A stretch of 64,000 nucleotides of DNA from Siphonodentalium dalli. Lineage: Eukaryota > Mollusca > Scaphopoda > Gadilida > Siphonodentaliidae. The stretch lies in NCBI GenBank assembly GCA_032622095.1, contig CP136067.1, positions 60,210,893-60,274,892 on the forward strand. The letters run 5' to 3'. A program made the position numbers and the translations under genes. Below the pieces are notes generated by a model. That model was not told the origin of the DNA, did no database searches, and worked only from the letters and a program-made list of their open reading frames with translations. Below, one piece after another: positions 21,369 to 34,589 of this stretch; the first letter of the stretch is position 1, and each line of letters starts with the position of its first letter.

Positions 21369-24300
21369 TTTAGCTCAACTTTACTTTGTAAAGTTTGAGC
21401 TATTGCCATGACTTTGTCGTCCGTCGTCCGTGTGTGCGTAAGGCGTCAACAATAGAGGCTACAGGTCGTACCTTTGATCGGATCATTATGAAATTTGTCA
21501 TAGCTGTTGACATCAACATTTGTACCGGAATAATTCATTTTGGGGTCATTCGGGAAAAAAACATGGCCAGTGGCCATCTTAGATTTCAAAATTCAATCCA
21601 TTAGCACGGGCTACAGGCCGTACTGTTCGTCTGATTGTCATGAAATTTGTCATGGATGTTAATATTGACATGTAGATGGGAATTTTGGGGTCATTCGGCC
21701 AAAAAACATGGCCACCAGCAGCCATCTTCGATTTTACTCTTTGCATGACTAAATCCTTTAGCACGGGCTACAGGTCGTACCTTTGGTCAGCTCATCATAA
21801 AATTTGTCATGGATGTTAACAATGACATGTAGATGGGAACGAGTCATTTTTGGGTTATTTGGGCAAAAAACATGGCCGCCAGCAGCCATCTTGGATTTTA
21901 CTCTTTGTATGACTAAATCCTTTAGCATGGGCTACAGGTCGTACCTTTAGTCTGATAATCATGAAATTTGTCATGGCTGTTGAAATTGGAATGTAGATGG
22001 GAACGAGTCATTTTGGGGTCATTCGGACAAAAAACATGGCCGCCAGTGGCCATCTTTGTTTTCAAAATTCAATCCATTAGCACGGGCCACAGGTCGCATT
22101 GTTCGTCTGATCATCATGAAATTTGTCATGGATGTTAATATTGACATGTAGATGGGAACGAGTCATTTTGGGGTCATTCGGCCCAAAAACATGGCCGCCA
22201 GCAGCCATCTTGGATTTTACTCTTTGTATGACTAAATCCTTTAGCACGGGCTACAGGTCGTACCTTTAGTCTGATCATCATAAAATTTGTCATGGATGTT
22301 AACAATTACATGTAGATTGGAACGAGTCATTTTGGGGTCATTCAGCCAAAAAACATGGCCGCCAGCAGCCGTCTTGGATTTTACTCTTTGCATGACTAAA
22401 TCCTTTAGCACGGGCTACAGGTCGTACCTTTAGTCTGATCATTATGAAATTTGTCATAGCTGTTGACATCAACATTTGTACCGGAATAATTCATTTTGGG
22501 GTCATTCGGGAAAAAAACATGGCCAGTGGCCATCTCAGATTTCAAAATTCAATCCATTAGCACGGGCTACAGGCCGTACTGTTCGTCTGATTGTCATGAA
22601 ATTTGTCATGGATGTTAATATTGACATGTAGATGGGAATTTTGGGGTCATTCGGCCAAAAAACATGGCCACCAGCAGCCATCTTCGATTTTACTCTTTGC
22701 ATGACTAAATCCTTTAGCACGGGCTACAGGTCGTACCTTTGGTCAGCTCATCATAAAATTTGTCATGGATGTTAACAATGACATGTAGATGGGAACGAGT
22801 CATTTTTGGGTTATTTGGGCAAAAAACATGGCCGCCAGCAGCCATCTTGGATTTTACTCTTTGTATGACTAAATCCTTTAGCATGGGCTACAGGTCGTAC
22901 CTTTAGTCTGATAATCATGAAATTTGTCATGGCTGTTGAAATTGGAATGTAGATGGGAACGAGTCATTTTGGGGTCATTCGGACAAAAAACATGGCCGCC
23001 AGCAGCAATTTTTGATTTTACTCTTTGTATGACTAAATCCTTTAGCACGGGCTACAGGTCGTACCTTTAGCCTGATCATCATGAAATTTGTCATGGCTGT
23101 TGAAATTGGAATGTAGATGGGAACGAGTCATTTTGGGGTCATTCGGACAAACAACATGGCTGCCAGTGGCCATCTTGGATTTCAAAATTCAATCCATTAG
23201 CACGGGCTACAGGTCGTACCTTTGGTCTGATCATCATGAAATTTGTCATGGATGTTAACATTGACATGTAGATGGGAACGAGTAATTTTGGGGTCATTCA
23301 TCCAAAAAACATGGCCGCCGGCAGCCATCTTAGATTTACTCTTTGCATGACTAAATTCTTTGGCACGGCATACAGGTCGTACGTTTGGTCGGATCATCAT
23401 AAAATGTGTCATGGATGTTAACAATGACATGTAGATGGGAACGAGTCATTTTGGGGTCATTCGGCCAAAAAACATGGCCTCCAGCAGCCATCTTGGATTT
23501 TACTCTTTGTATGACTAAATCCTTTAGCACGGGCTACAGCTCGTACCTTTAATCTGATCATCATGAAATTTGTCATGGCTGTTGAAATTTGAATGTAGAT
23601 GGGAACGAGTCATTGTGGGGTCATTCGGACAAAAAATATGGCTGCCCGCAGCCATCTTGGATTTAAAAATTAAATCCATTAGCACGGGCTACAGGTCGTT
23701 CCTTTGGTCTGATCATCATGAAATTTGTCATGGATGTTAACATTGACATGTAGATGGGAACGAGTAATTTTGGGGTCATTCGGCCAAAAAACATGGCCGC
23801 CGGCAGCCATCTTAGATTTACTTTTTGCATGACTAAATTCTTTAGCACGGCCTACAGGTCGTACCTTTGGTCGGATCATCATAAAATGTGTCATGGATGT
23901 TTTAACAATGACATGTAGATTGGAACGAGTCATTTTGGGGTCATTCAGCCAAAAAACATGGCCGCCAGCAGCCGTCTTGGATTTTACTCTTTGCATGACT
24001 AAATCCTTTAGCACGGGCTACAGGTCGTACCTTTAGTCTGATCATTATGAAATTTGTCATAGCTGTTGACATCAACATTTGTACCGGAATAATTCATTTT
24101 GGGGTCATTCGGGAAAAAAACATGGCCAGTGGCCATCTTAGATTTCAAAATTCAATCCATTAGCACGGGCTACAGGCCGTACTGTTCGTCTGATTGTCAT
24201 GAAATTTGTCATGGATGTTAATATTGACATGTAGATGGGAATTTTGGGGTCATTCGGCCAAAAAACATGGCCACCAGCAGCCATCTTCGATTTTACTCTT

Positions 24301-26330
24301 TGCATGACTAAATCCTTTAGCACGGGCTACAGGTCGTACCTTTGGTCAGCTCATCATAAAATTTGTCATGGATGTTAACAATGACATGTAGATGGGAACG
24401 AGTCATTTTTGGGTTATTTAGGCAAAAAACATGGCCGCCAGCAGCCATCTTGGATTTTACTCTTTGTATGACTAAATCCTTTAGCATGGGCTACAGGTCG
24501 TACCTTTAGTCTGATAATCATGAAATTTGTCATGGCTGTTGAAATTGGAATGTAGATGGGAACGAGTCATTTTGGGGTCATTCGGACAAAAAACATGGCC
24601 GCCAGCAGCAATTTTTGATTTTACTCTTTGTATGACTAAATCCTTTAGCACGGGCTACAGGTCGTACCTTTAGCCTGATCATCATGAAATTTGTCATGGC
24701 TGTTGAAATTGGAATGTAGATGGGAACGAGTCATTTTGGGGTCATTCGGACAAACAACATGGCTGCCAGTGGCCATCTTGGATTTCAAAATTCAATCCAT
24801 TAGCACGGGCTACAGGTCGTACCTTTGGTCTGATCATCATGAAATTTGTCATGGATGTTAACATTGACATGTAGATGGGAACGAGTAATTTTGGGGTCAT
24901 TCATCCAAAAAACATGGCCGCCGGCAGCCATCTTAGATTTACTCTTTGCATGACTAAATTCTTTGGCACGGCATACAGGTCGTACGTTTGGTCGGATCAT
25001 CATAAAATGTGTCATGGATGTTAACAATGACATGTAGATGGGAACGAGTCATTTTGGGGTCATTCGGCCAAAAAACATGGCCTCCAGCAGCCATCTTGGA
25101 TTTTACTCTTTGTATGACTAAATCCTTTAGCACGGGCTACAGCTCGTACCTTTAATCTGATCATCATGAAATTTGTCATGGCTGTTGAAATTTGAATGTA
25201 GATGGGAACGAGTCATTGTGGGGTCATTCGGACAAAAAATATGGCTGCCCGCAGCCATCTTGGATTTAAAAATTAAATCCATTAGCACGGGCTACAGGTC
25301 GTTCCTTTGGTCTGATCATCATGAAATTTGTCATGGATGTTAACATTGACATGTAGATGGGAACGAGTAATTTTGGGGTCATTCGGCCAAAAAACATGGC
25401 CGCCGGCAGCCATCTTAGATTTACTTTTTGCATGACTAAATTCTTTAGCACGGCCTACAGGTCGTACCTTTGGTCGGATCATCATAAAATGTGTCATGGA
25501 TGTTTTAACAATGACATGCTGATGAGAACGAGTAATTTTGGGGTCATTCGGCCAAAAAACATGGTCGCCAGCAGCCATCTTGGATTTTACTCTTTGAATG
25601 ACTAAATCCTTTAGCACGGGCTACAGGTCGTACCTTTAGTCTGATCATCATAAAATTTGTCATGGCTGTTGAAATTAAAATGTAGATGGGAACGAGTCAT
25701 TTTGGGGTCATTCAGACAAAAAACATGGCCACCAGCGGCCATCTTGGATTTCAAAATTTAATCTATTAGCACGGGCCACAGGTCGTACTGTTTGTCTGAT
25801 CATCATGAATTTGTCATGGATGATAATATTGACATGTAGATGGGAACGAGTGATTTTGGGGTCGTTCAGCTGAAAAACATGGCCGCCAGCAGCCATCTTG
25901 GATTTTACTATTTGCATGACTAAATCCTTAACCGCGGGCTACAGGTCGTAGCTTTGGTCAGAATTACATGAAATTTGTCGCAGATGTTAACAATGACATG
26001 TAGATGGGAACGAGTCATTTTGGGGTCATTCGGCCAAAAAACATGGCCACCAGCAGCCATCTTGGATTTTACTCTTTGCATGACTAAATCCTTTGGTGCG
26101 GGCTGCAGGTCGTACCTTTGGTAGGATCTTCATGAAATTTGTCATGGATGTTAATATTGACATGTAGATCGGAACGAGTCATTTTGGGGTCGTTCGGCCA
26201 AAAAACTCTTTGCATGACTAAATACTTTGGCAAAGGTAAGACATTTCAATTTCCTATTTCTCCATTTACTGTAAACCATTAAATTATTCCCCTAACTAAG
26301 TTGAGCTACAGTGTCATTGACACTTTCATT
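21369..26330 (+). mobile_element. Helentron-like element with giant tandem core (copy 1)
   Basis: The 5' end is the palindromic cap AGCTCAACTTTAC...GTAAAGTTTGAGCT followed by CGTCCGTCGTCC. The 3' end is AAGTTGAGCTA, the exact complement of the 5' TAGCTCAACTT, then the hairpin AGTGTCATTGACACT and terminal TTCATT. Subterminal inverted repeats plus a 3' hairpin and no target duplication are hallmarks of non-autonomous Helentrons. About 30 units of 150-166 bp lie between, organised as a 956-bp block (from about 21521), then two near-identical 1603-bp blocks (from about 22477 and 24080). The minus strand has repetitive open frames by chance of unit length; I do not consider them genes. Confidence 0.85.
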
Positions 26331-26621
26331 TTTAATTTCTTTAACAAAGCGGCATCGACTTGCCACGTTGTCGGGGGACACTGTGGTTGGCTGATCTTTT
26401 ATTATAATCAGATTCTTATTAGCTGCATGTCGAAAAGGAACAAAATTGCATACTTTTCCAAGAGGTGGCAAACCAGAACTGTATTTTTAATGAGTCAATG
26501 AAGAGCTAAAATTATTTTATGTCACAGTTGACAGTAGTATTTAAAGATAAAATCACTGTATTCCACATAAACAAATTGTTCTGATCTTTCATACTGGTAT
26601 GGTTTGTATATAAGGCCAAAA

Positions 26622-28383
26622 GAAAAAAGGGTTTTGATTCTCAGGCAATTTTTTTTTTAGAATCGATGAGGGATCGAGGGTTTTATTTTTATTTTTTATT
26701 TTTGTTATGGGGATAATGCCCATAGTTAGCATGGGTTATTATACCTTCCCAGGTTAAGAAAATGTAAGGAGAACATTGTTTTGATATAAACTAATGTATT
26801 CCACTATAAAGAATGACCAATTATCACATTTTCTCAGTGGGTTACTCATCCCCCAGTTCGCCGATAAACAGCTTTTTCCTGAGCTGGCCTAGGGTAAGAT
26901 CGTTGAACCTGTCTACTAACATTTTATCACCTGTTGTCACATTTAATGGGATGATCATATTTGCATTTCTAATATTGTTTCGTAACAAGCATGTTTTATA
27001 ACAACAAACAGAACTATATATCCGGTTCAATTACTCAAATAAAAATACGGAACGTGAATACAATCGAAACGAAAAGATATAGTGATCTTCATAGAAAGTC
27101 TAGAATTTCTTATTCTGCCGTATCTGAATAACTATTATGTACCTCAATACATGCTCGCCATAACAAACTTCAAATACTATTATATTAAACCAGCATACAC
27201 ATCGCCAATAAATTCTCAGAATTGTTTACCGCACGAAAAGTGGGTTATCTACCTTTTTGAATTGATAAAATGTCGAAATATTTGAACACATTTGACTTAA
27301 TAAACTTGTGGTTTGGGCAGCTTGTTGTGACAATATACCTGGTAGTTATCGTTGCCTAGTGTCTGTTTTTGAATACCAACACATACACCATTGTATGTCT
27401 ATCATATTCGATGTTTGAAACATTACTAATTTCTGTTTTCTAGTTTCCTATTTTCGTGTTATCATTTGACAGCTTCGGTAAATTGAAAATCGTAATAAAA
27501 TGGTTCAACGCGGGCCTTTTTTCCAGATATGGGGATAATGCCCATAGTTAGCATGGGTTATTATACCTTCCCAGGTTAAGAAAATGTAAGGAGAACATTG
27601 TTTTGATATAAACTAATGTATTCCACTATAAAGAATGACCAATTATCACATTTTCTCAGTGGGTTACTCATCCCCCAGTTCGCCGATAAACAGCTTTTTC
27701 CTGAGCTGGCCTAGGGTAAGATCGTTGAACCTGTCTACTAACATTTTATCACCTGTTGTCACATTTAATGGGATGATCATATTTGCATTTCTAATATTGT
27801 TTCGTAACAAGCATGTTTTATAAAAACAAACAGAACTATATATCCGGTTCAATTACTCAAATAAAAATATGGAACGTGAATACAATCAAAACGAAAAGAT
27901 ATAGTGATCTTCATAGAAAGTCTAGAATTTCTTATTCTGCCGTATCTGAATAACTATTATGTACCTCAATACATGCTCGCCATAACAAACTTCAAATACT
28001 ATTATATTAAACCAGCATACACATCGCCAATAAATTCTCAGAATTGTTTACCGCACGAAAAGTGGGTTATCTACCTTTTTGAATTGATAAAATGTCGAAA
28101 TATTTGAACACATTTGACTTAATAAACTTGTGGTTTGGGCAGCTTGTTGTGACAATATACCTGGTAATTATCGTTGCCTAGTGTCTGTTTTTGAATACCA
28201 ACACATACACCATTGTATGTCTATCATATTCGATGTTTGAAACATTACTAATTTCTGTTTTCTAGTTTCCTATTTTCGTGTTATCATTTGACAGCTTCGG
28301 TAAATTGAAAATCGTAATAAAATGGTTCAACGCGGGCCTTTTTTCCAGACGCGGCTATGCCCGAGAATCAAAACCCTTTTTTT
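26622..28383. mobile_element. Element with short TIRs around an 822-bp tandem duplication
   Basis: GGGTTTTGATTCTC (from about 26629) and GAGAATCAAAACCC (28363-28376) form inverted ends about 24 bp long, extended by A/T runs. Between them one 822-bp unit occurs twice in tandem (26707-27528 and 27529-28349), differing at only a handful of bases. No protein domain is seen in the repeated frames. I found no target duplication. This could be a real recent duplication or an assembly artefact. Confidence 0.75.
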
Positions 28384-28719
28384 GAAAATTAAAAAATTTC
28401 GTTTTTTTTTAACCAAAACTGTCCACTTTATAATCTTACCAGTCAATTCACTGTCATTTTGAATACTTTGAGTGGTAGTGGGCAGCAATAATTGATCTTG
28501 AAATATCAAAAGGTGTTTTGTACTGATGAAAACAAATACCACTCTATATTCTAAACAATAATGAATCTCTACATACTGAAATAATCTTTCAAAGGTGATA
28601 AGTAGCACAACAATATAACTTATGTCAAGAAATAGTGACCGTTTACTGACGGGTATGCATGCATGTGTACATTTAAAACCATTAATCAATGTGAAATTCA
28701 TTCTCATTCTTTTCAATAG

Positions 28720-28852
28720 GCAACATCAGGAATCTTGCCATGGAGAAAGTTGCTTCCACAGTCCTGTTTCCCTGTAAATATTCCAACAGTGGTTGTCAGG
28801 CTACATTGCTCCACACAGAGAAAACAGATCATGAAGAAATCTGTGAATACCG
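28720..28852 (+). CDS. SIAH1: SIAH coding exon 3 (first zinc finger)
   Basis: The exon follows TCAATAG and ends before GTGAGC. It encodes NIRNLAMEKVASTVLFPCKY, then a Cys/His segment (SGCQATLLHTEKTDHEEICEYR) that forms most of the first SIAH-type zinc finger. The split codons at both ends join cleanly with exons 2 (Gly) and 4 (Arg). Confidence 0.98.
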
Positions 28853-29046
28853 GTGAGCATTCTTACCTCAGCAATAATTATGCTCTCTCTCAGGTTTTAA
28901 TACTTTCATTACTAAAAATCAGTTTCAAAAGTATACATTGGATTGGTCTATTATTTATTTGGAGGGATGCTCAGACAATAAAAGCAGATGACAGACATAA
29001 AGCTAATACAAGTGCAGAAGGATTTATATTCTTTGGTAGGAAATAT

Positions 29047-29150
29047 TCAGATAATAAGTTCAACAAATAGGTTGTTTGTTGAACTTATTATCTGAGCATT
29101 TCCTAAGGGATAACTACTCATCAATGAGTATTTAGTACAGAAAGGATTAA
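29047..29150. repeat. Half of a TTAA-type MITE with a 21-bp perfect hairpin
   Basis: TCAGATAATAAGTTCAACAA and its complement form a perfect 21-bp stem (29047-29067 / 29075-29095). The block then continues to TACAGAAAGGATTAA at 29150. The reverse complement closely matches the left part of the MITE at 49660-50051, so this is a partial copy of that family. Confidence 0.8.
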
Positions 29151-30123
29151 AAGTGAATATACAGATAAATTTAATGGAATTAGTCTGTAAAAAAAAACAA
29201 AAATTGAGCAGATAATATTTCTATTATGATATTTAAAAAATCGCGGAAATATCCAAAGTGTAAATCACGTGAGTGCGATCACATGACCGATCATCTGCAT
29301 CGACGCTTACCGGTGACAGCGGTGGGTGGAGCTTGAAATAATTCCGCCAATTGCGTAACGAGTTGATAAATTACGCCGGTTAATTACCTAGGCCTTTACG
29401 ATAAATAGCGATCACGGAATAAAACTGTTTGAATATGCTGAATTATGAACTGGATTTGCTAGAATGTTTGATTATATAACGAATAATGATGGCTAAAATC
29501 CACTTTGAGGCGATAAAAGTTTGAGATTAATTTATGCAGAAATGCAATGAGCGAGCGGAATTTCGTGCGAAACTAATTTAACTGTTTCTGAAAGAATACA
29601 AGTTAGGCCATATTGCTTCTTCTTCGATGTATGGTACCAATTTCGGAAGCTAGGTTACACAGTTAGTGTCGTCCCGTTGTGCGCTATAAGAGTACAATTA
29701 AACACAAATGGGGTGTGATTAAAAAGGTGGTGGCTATTATACTAGTACATGTATCATGATGGCTTATATTCGTCATAATAATGTTCCTGTCTGTTTCTTC
29801 ACACGAAACATATTGTGTGGAGAAGTGCACGACTGTGAACAGCTTGCTTAAAATACTTCCAATCAAGATCTATAAGTGCGTAAACAAACTAATTCACTCG
29901 AATACACAACAGACTGTCGAAACTACAATAATTATTGATTAGGCTGCAGTTTGGCATAACGACATTTTTTTTTAATTGAAGGCTAGCCTAGCATTGTTTT
30001 TCAGTTTATGTTTGTTGTTCGTTTATTTTGTTCGTTTTATTTTACGTTTTGATGGCAGATATTGACTTTCTAGAGAGGATTTTTTTTAATTGTTAGCCTA
30101 GAAAAAATCCAATGATTGCCTCT

Positions 30124-30300
30124 AATAAAGAGCGTCCATGTTTTCGTCGAGGTATAGACGATAAAGAGCGTTCTCAATTATGAACGTGCTCTATTTTGAT
30201 ATGTCATGGGTGATTTTGTATGTGGTGTTGTAACATTTAAATATAAAGAGCGTCCTTGTTTCCGTCTCTCAAAAGCGGTAGACAATAAAGAGCGTTCTAA
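30124..30300. repeat. Two direct copies of an ATAAAGAGCGTCC-type unit
   Basis: The blocks 30124-30175 and 30243-30300 share ATAAAGAGCGTCC, TGTTT-CGTC and ATAAAGAGCGTTCT in the same order. The minus-strand open frame beginning at 30378 starts MPSRCSVFGCGRTSD, which resembles the opening of a THAP zinc finger but lacks the rest of the domain. Confidence 0.55.
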
Positions 30301-30521
30301 ATGTGTTGTCTTTTTGGAGGTACTTAATAATGGATCGCTAGTCCGCCCACAACCAAAGACACTACATCTACTAGGCATCTTGGCGTATGTGGAGATGACA
30401 GATACTCGGGATATTTATATCGAAAGTAAAACAACAACAAAACAAAAAACAAAAGCGCCTAAATAGAGTTAACATTATTCAGCACAGTGTTTATATAACA
30501 TTTGGGCGCTTCTTATGTATG

Positions 30522-33296
30522 ACCAGGGGCCTATACTATAGAATACAATTTTTGTAATATCAGCATTAATTTGTGATTTACTAATTTTGTAATACATATT
30601 TTGTGTTCTATAGTATTCGACTGTATTTCTATCAGTGTATTTCTTTCAATGTAGATTGAAACTCAACATATGCCCAAAACTCTTTATATGCAAAATACAT
30701 TGACATGTAATGACTTATATGATCTTTTTAGCGAACCATCTATATACTGGGATTTACTCGACCGGAAAATCTTGTTGGAGAAAAGGGGGCCTGAAAGTTT
30801 CATATTTGCATGTTTTCATAGTACCGTACTCGAACGCTACAGCTTTGTAATATGTAAAAATTCGCAATACGGAATGATAAAGTACTGGCTAAGCGGATTC
30901 TATAGTACAGCAATAATACCATTTTTAGCTCAACTTTACTTTGTAAAGTTTGAGCTATTGCCATGGCTTTGTCGTCCGTCGTCAGTGTGTGCGTGTGTAC
31001 GTAAGGCGTCAACAATGCAGGCTACAGGTCGTACCTTTGGTCGGATCATTATGAAATTTGTCATAGCTGTTGACATCAACATTTAGACTAGAATGATTAA
31101 TTTTGGGGTCATTTGGAAAAAAAAAAATGGCGCCAGTGGCCATATTGGATTTCAAAATTCAATCCATTAGCACGGGCTACAGGCCGTACTGTTTGTCTGA
31201 TCATCATGAAATTTGTCATGGATGTTAATATTGACATGTAGATGGGAACGAGTAATTTTGGGGTCATTCGGCCCAAAAACATGGCCGCCAGCAGCCATCT
31301 TGGATTTTACTCTTTGCATGACTAAATTCTTTAGCACGGGCTACAGGTCGTACTTTTAGTCTGATCATCATAAAATTTGTCAAGAATGTTAATAATGACA
31401 TGTAGATGGGAACGAGTCATTTTGGGGTCATTTGTCATGGCTGTTGAAATTGGAATGTAGATGGGAACGAGTCATTTTGGGGTCATTCGGACAAAAAACA
31501 TGATCATCATAAAATTTGTCATGGTTATTAACAATGACATGTAGATGGGAACGAGTAATTTTGGGGTCATTCGGCCAAAAAACATGGTCGCCAGCAGCCA
31601 TCTTTGATTTTACTCTTTGTATGACTAAATCCTTTAGCACGGGCTACAGGTCCTACTTTTAGTCTGATCATCATAAAATTTGTTAAGAATGTTAATAATG
31701 ACATGTAGATGGGAACGAGTCATTCTTGGATCATTCGGCCAAAAAACATGGCCACCAGCAGCCATCTTGGATTTTACTCTTTGTATGACTAAATCCTTTA
31801 GCACGGGCTACAGGTCGTACCTTTAGTCTGATCATCATAAAATTTGTCTTGGATGTTAACGATGACATGTAGATGGGAACGACTCATTTTGGGGTCATCC
31901 GGCCGAAAACATGGCCGCCAGCAGCCATCTTGGATTTTACTTTCCTCTTCATGTCTATAAACTAGTATTAGACATTCAACTTTCCACATTCCTAATCGCT
32001 CCATTGACTGTAATACATTAAATTATTCCCTTTCCAAGTTGAGCTACAGTGTCATTGACACTTTCATTGTAAAAATTGCTGGGTACATGTTCTTTGTAAT
32101 GCGGTCACCGAATCTCAATTGTTAACACATTGAGATGGTTACGCTCAATGGAGTTGAAAGGAGATAGCCATGTCAGCGGCCTAGATTTTAATTATGAATG
32201 GAATTAAAGAGTTACATTTGTCGGGCTTGGGCTCAAAACGTATATATAAATGATCATTGTGCGAAGGTACACGGATACACCGTTAATCGGGGGTGGTGGA
32301 ATTTCGTGTTGAAACAGTTACTGATAATTTCAGGCTAAGTTGTGTTAAGAATCAGTGGACCCCAAATATTTATCATGACATTATGTAACTTATTTGAACC
32401 ACATGGCATTTGTGTGCTCAAGAAGTTTGCGTTCACCTTGTGGTCTAAACAATTTAATTTGGCAATAGTACCGCACAGAATGTTCCATGCGTGAATACTT
32501 AGAAAAAATCGGGGTCCCCTGATCCTTAACTTACCAATGTAGTAGTGCGTGTTGGTTATAAACCAAATGTCATGTGTTTACCTAAATTCAGCCGCTTAGT
32601 TGGGTATAAATGGAAGGTACCGAGAATTATGTATAGTTTAAGTAGATGGTGCTATATATATATATGTGTTTTAAAATCGAGGTTGGATGTCCCCGGTGAC
32701 CCTGGACGAGGGAGTGTTGGTCCACATTGGAATTTCCAAATGGACACCCATCCTTGACACAGGTCAAAAATACCAAGTCCAAGAACAGCCATCGCACCCA
32801 TTATGGGTTAATTTTTTCCAGCTGCATGGTACCTCAAACTTTTCAACTATTAAGGTCTAGATGTTCCCACTTCTAATATTTCAGCCGCTGTCCCTGCCCA
32901 AAGCTAGCTAGACAAATCATGTTCCACCCTTGGTAATATTGCTATATATAAAGTTGATGTGGCCATTTGAAGGGCAACCGATATGTGTGTACCTTTATTC
33001 ATCAACTAAATCACTCACCAACTGACACAAATAGGCATTGCCATATCATTCGCATATATCATTCAGTTAAAAAAAAATGCTAAATGTTAGAGTAATTTCC
33101 CTTGACAAACTCACAAATGTTTAGATGTGCTTTTAACGAACGGTGGTCGATAGTACTCGATTTGCCGTCTTTTTGTGATTTACAAGAAATCGCGTTCGCT
33201 GTTAGATTACAGTGGTCCATAGTACTCGACACCTTCTGTACAGCTCAAATAAGCCTGCTATTACAAAAATTGTATTCTATAGTATAGGCCCCTGGT
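30522..33296. mobile_element. TIR element (ACCAGGGGCCTATACTATAG ends) hosting a Helentron
   Basis: The first and last 38 bp or so are perfect inverted copies beginning ACCAGGGGCCTATACTATAG. The interior repeats TCTATAGTAYTCGA-like motifs (near 30600, 30900, 33150, 33210), resembling iterated transposase-binding sites. CAGGGGCC ends are hAT-like, but I see no clear 8-bp duplication. A capped Helentron-like array sits inside at 30926-32068. Confidence 0.75.
30926..32068 (+). mobile_element. Helentron-like array (copy 2)
   Basis: It has the same 5' cap, CGTCCGTCGTC segment, tandem units, 3' subterminal AAGTTGAGCTA and AGTGTCATTGACACT hairpin as copy 1, with about six partly rearranged units. 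It is inserted inside the TIR element 30522-33296. Confidence 0.85.
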
Positions 33297-33420
33297 GAAT
33301 GGCATCCTCCGTCGTCCTTTCTATTCACTTTGGGGCATTTTAGAGTGCAAACAAGTTCGCGACTGACACTGATGAATAGTCACTGAGTGATTACATTCTT
33401 GGCACTACTAATTACTTTAT

Positions 33421-34589
33421 TAGCTCAACTTTACTTTGTAAAGTTTGAGCTATTGCCATGGCTTGGTATCCGTCGTGCGTGTGTGTGTGCGTGATTCGTC
33501 AACAATTTCCTTTAGCACGGGCTACAGTTCGTACCTTTGGTCCGATTATTATGAAATTTGTCATGGATGTTGACATTGACATGTAGATGGGAACGAGTCA
33601 TTTTGGGGTCATTCGGCCGAAAAACATGGCCGCCAGCGGCCATTTTGGATTTCAAAATTCAATCCATTAGCACGGGCTACAGGCCGTACTGTTTGTCTTA
33701 TTGTCATGAAATTTGTCATGGATGTTAATATTGACATGTAGATGGGAACGAGTAATTTTGGGGTCATTCGGCCAAAAAACATGGTCGCCAGCAGCCATCT
33801 TGGATTTTACTCTTTGTATGACTAAATCCTTTAGCACGGGCTACAGGTCCTACTTTTAGTCTGATCATCATAAAATTTGTCAAGAATGTTAATAATGACA
33901 TGTAGATGGGAACAAATCATTTTGGGGGTCATTCGGCCAAAAAACATGGCCGCCAGCAGCCATCTTGGATTTTACTCTTTGTATGACTAAATCCTTTAGC
34001 ACGGGCTACAGGTCGTACCTTTAGTCTGATCATCATAAAATTTGTCATGGCTGTTGAAATTGGAATGTAGATGGGAACGAGTCATTTTGGGGTCATTCGG
34101 AAAAAAAAACATGGCCGCCAGCGGCCATCTTGGATTTCAAAATTTAATCCATTAGCACGGGCCACAGGTCGTACTGTTCGTCTGATCATCATGAAATTTG
34201 TCATGGATGTTAATATTGACATGTAGATGGGAACGAGTAATTTTGGGGTCATTTGGCCAAAAAACATGGCCACCAGCAGCCATCTTGGATTTTACTCTTT
34301 GTATGACTAAATTCTTTAGCATGGGCTACAGGTAATACCTTTAGTCTGATCGTCATAAAATTTGTCATGGATGTTAACGATGACATGTAGATGGGAACGA
34401 CTCATTTTGGGGTCATTCGGCCGAAAACATGGCCACCAGCAGCCATCTTGGATTTTACTTTTCAATTCATGTCTATAAACTAGTAGTATTAGACATTCAA
34501 CTTTCCACATTCCTTATCGCTCCATTGACTGTAATACATTAAATTATTCCCTTTCCAAGTTGAGCTACAGTGTCATTGACACTTTCATT
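33421..34589 (+). mobile_element. Helentron-like array (copy 3)
   Basis: Starts TAGCTCAACTTTACTTTG and ends with the GTGTCATTGACAC hairpin and TTCATT. About six units of the 164-bp family lie between. Orientation matches SIAH. Confidence 0.87.

Larger units (their letters stand above)
20450..28719 (+). other. SIAH intron 2
   Basis: The intron holds a hairpin near 20600-20680 (GATTAATTTGTAGG / CTACAAATTAATC), a capped repeat at 20790, the large Helentron-like array 21369-26330 and the 822-bp tandem duplication 26707-28349 with its flanking inverted repeats. Segments between these show nothing recognisable. Confidence 0.75.

Noticed and set aside
21579-25917. Repeated minus-strand frames with KSKMAAGGHVFWPNDPKI-type sequence, also at 31428, 34082, 46065-48607 and 50721-51709
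   Set aside because: They arise because one frame of the tandem unit lacks stops. The peptides simply repeat the DNA unit, break wherever unit length changes, and show no domain or codon preference.
26813-28107. Paired open frames of 62-67 residues on both strands
   Set aside because: They occur twice only because of the 822-bp duplication; both strands are open by chance and no motif is present.
28327-28716. 129-residue minus-strand frame before SIAH exon 3
   Set aside because: AT-rich intronic DNA, antisense to the gene, no domain; its start overlaps the repeat boundary.
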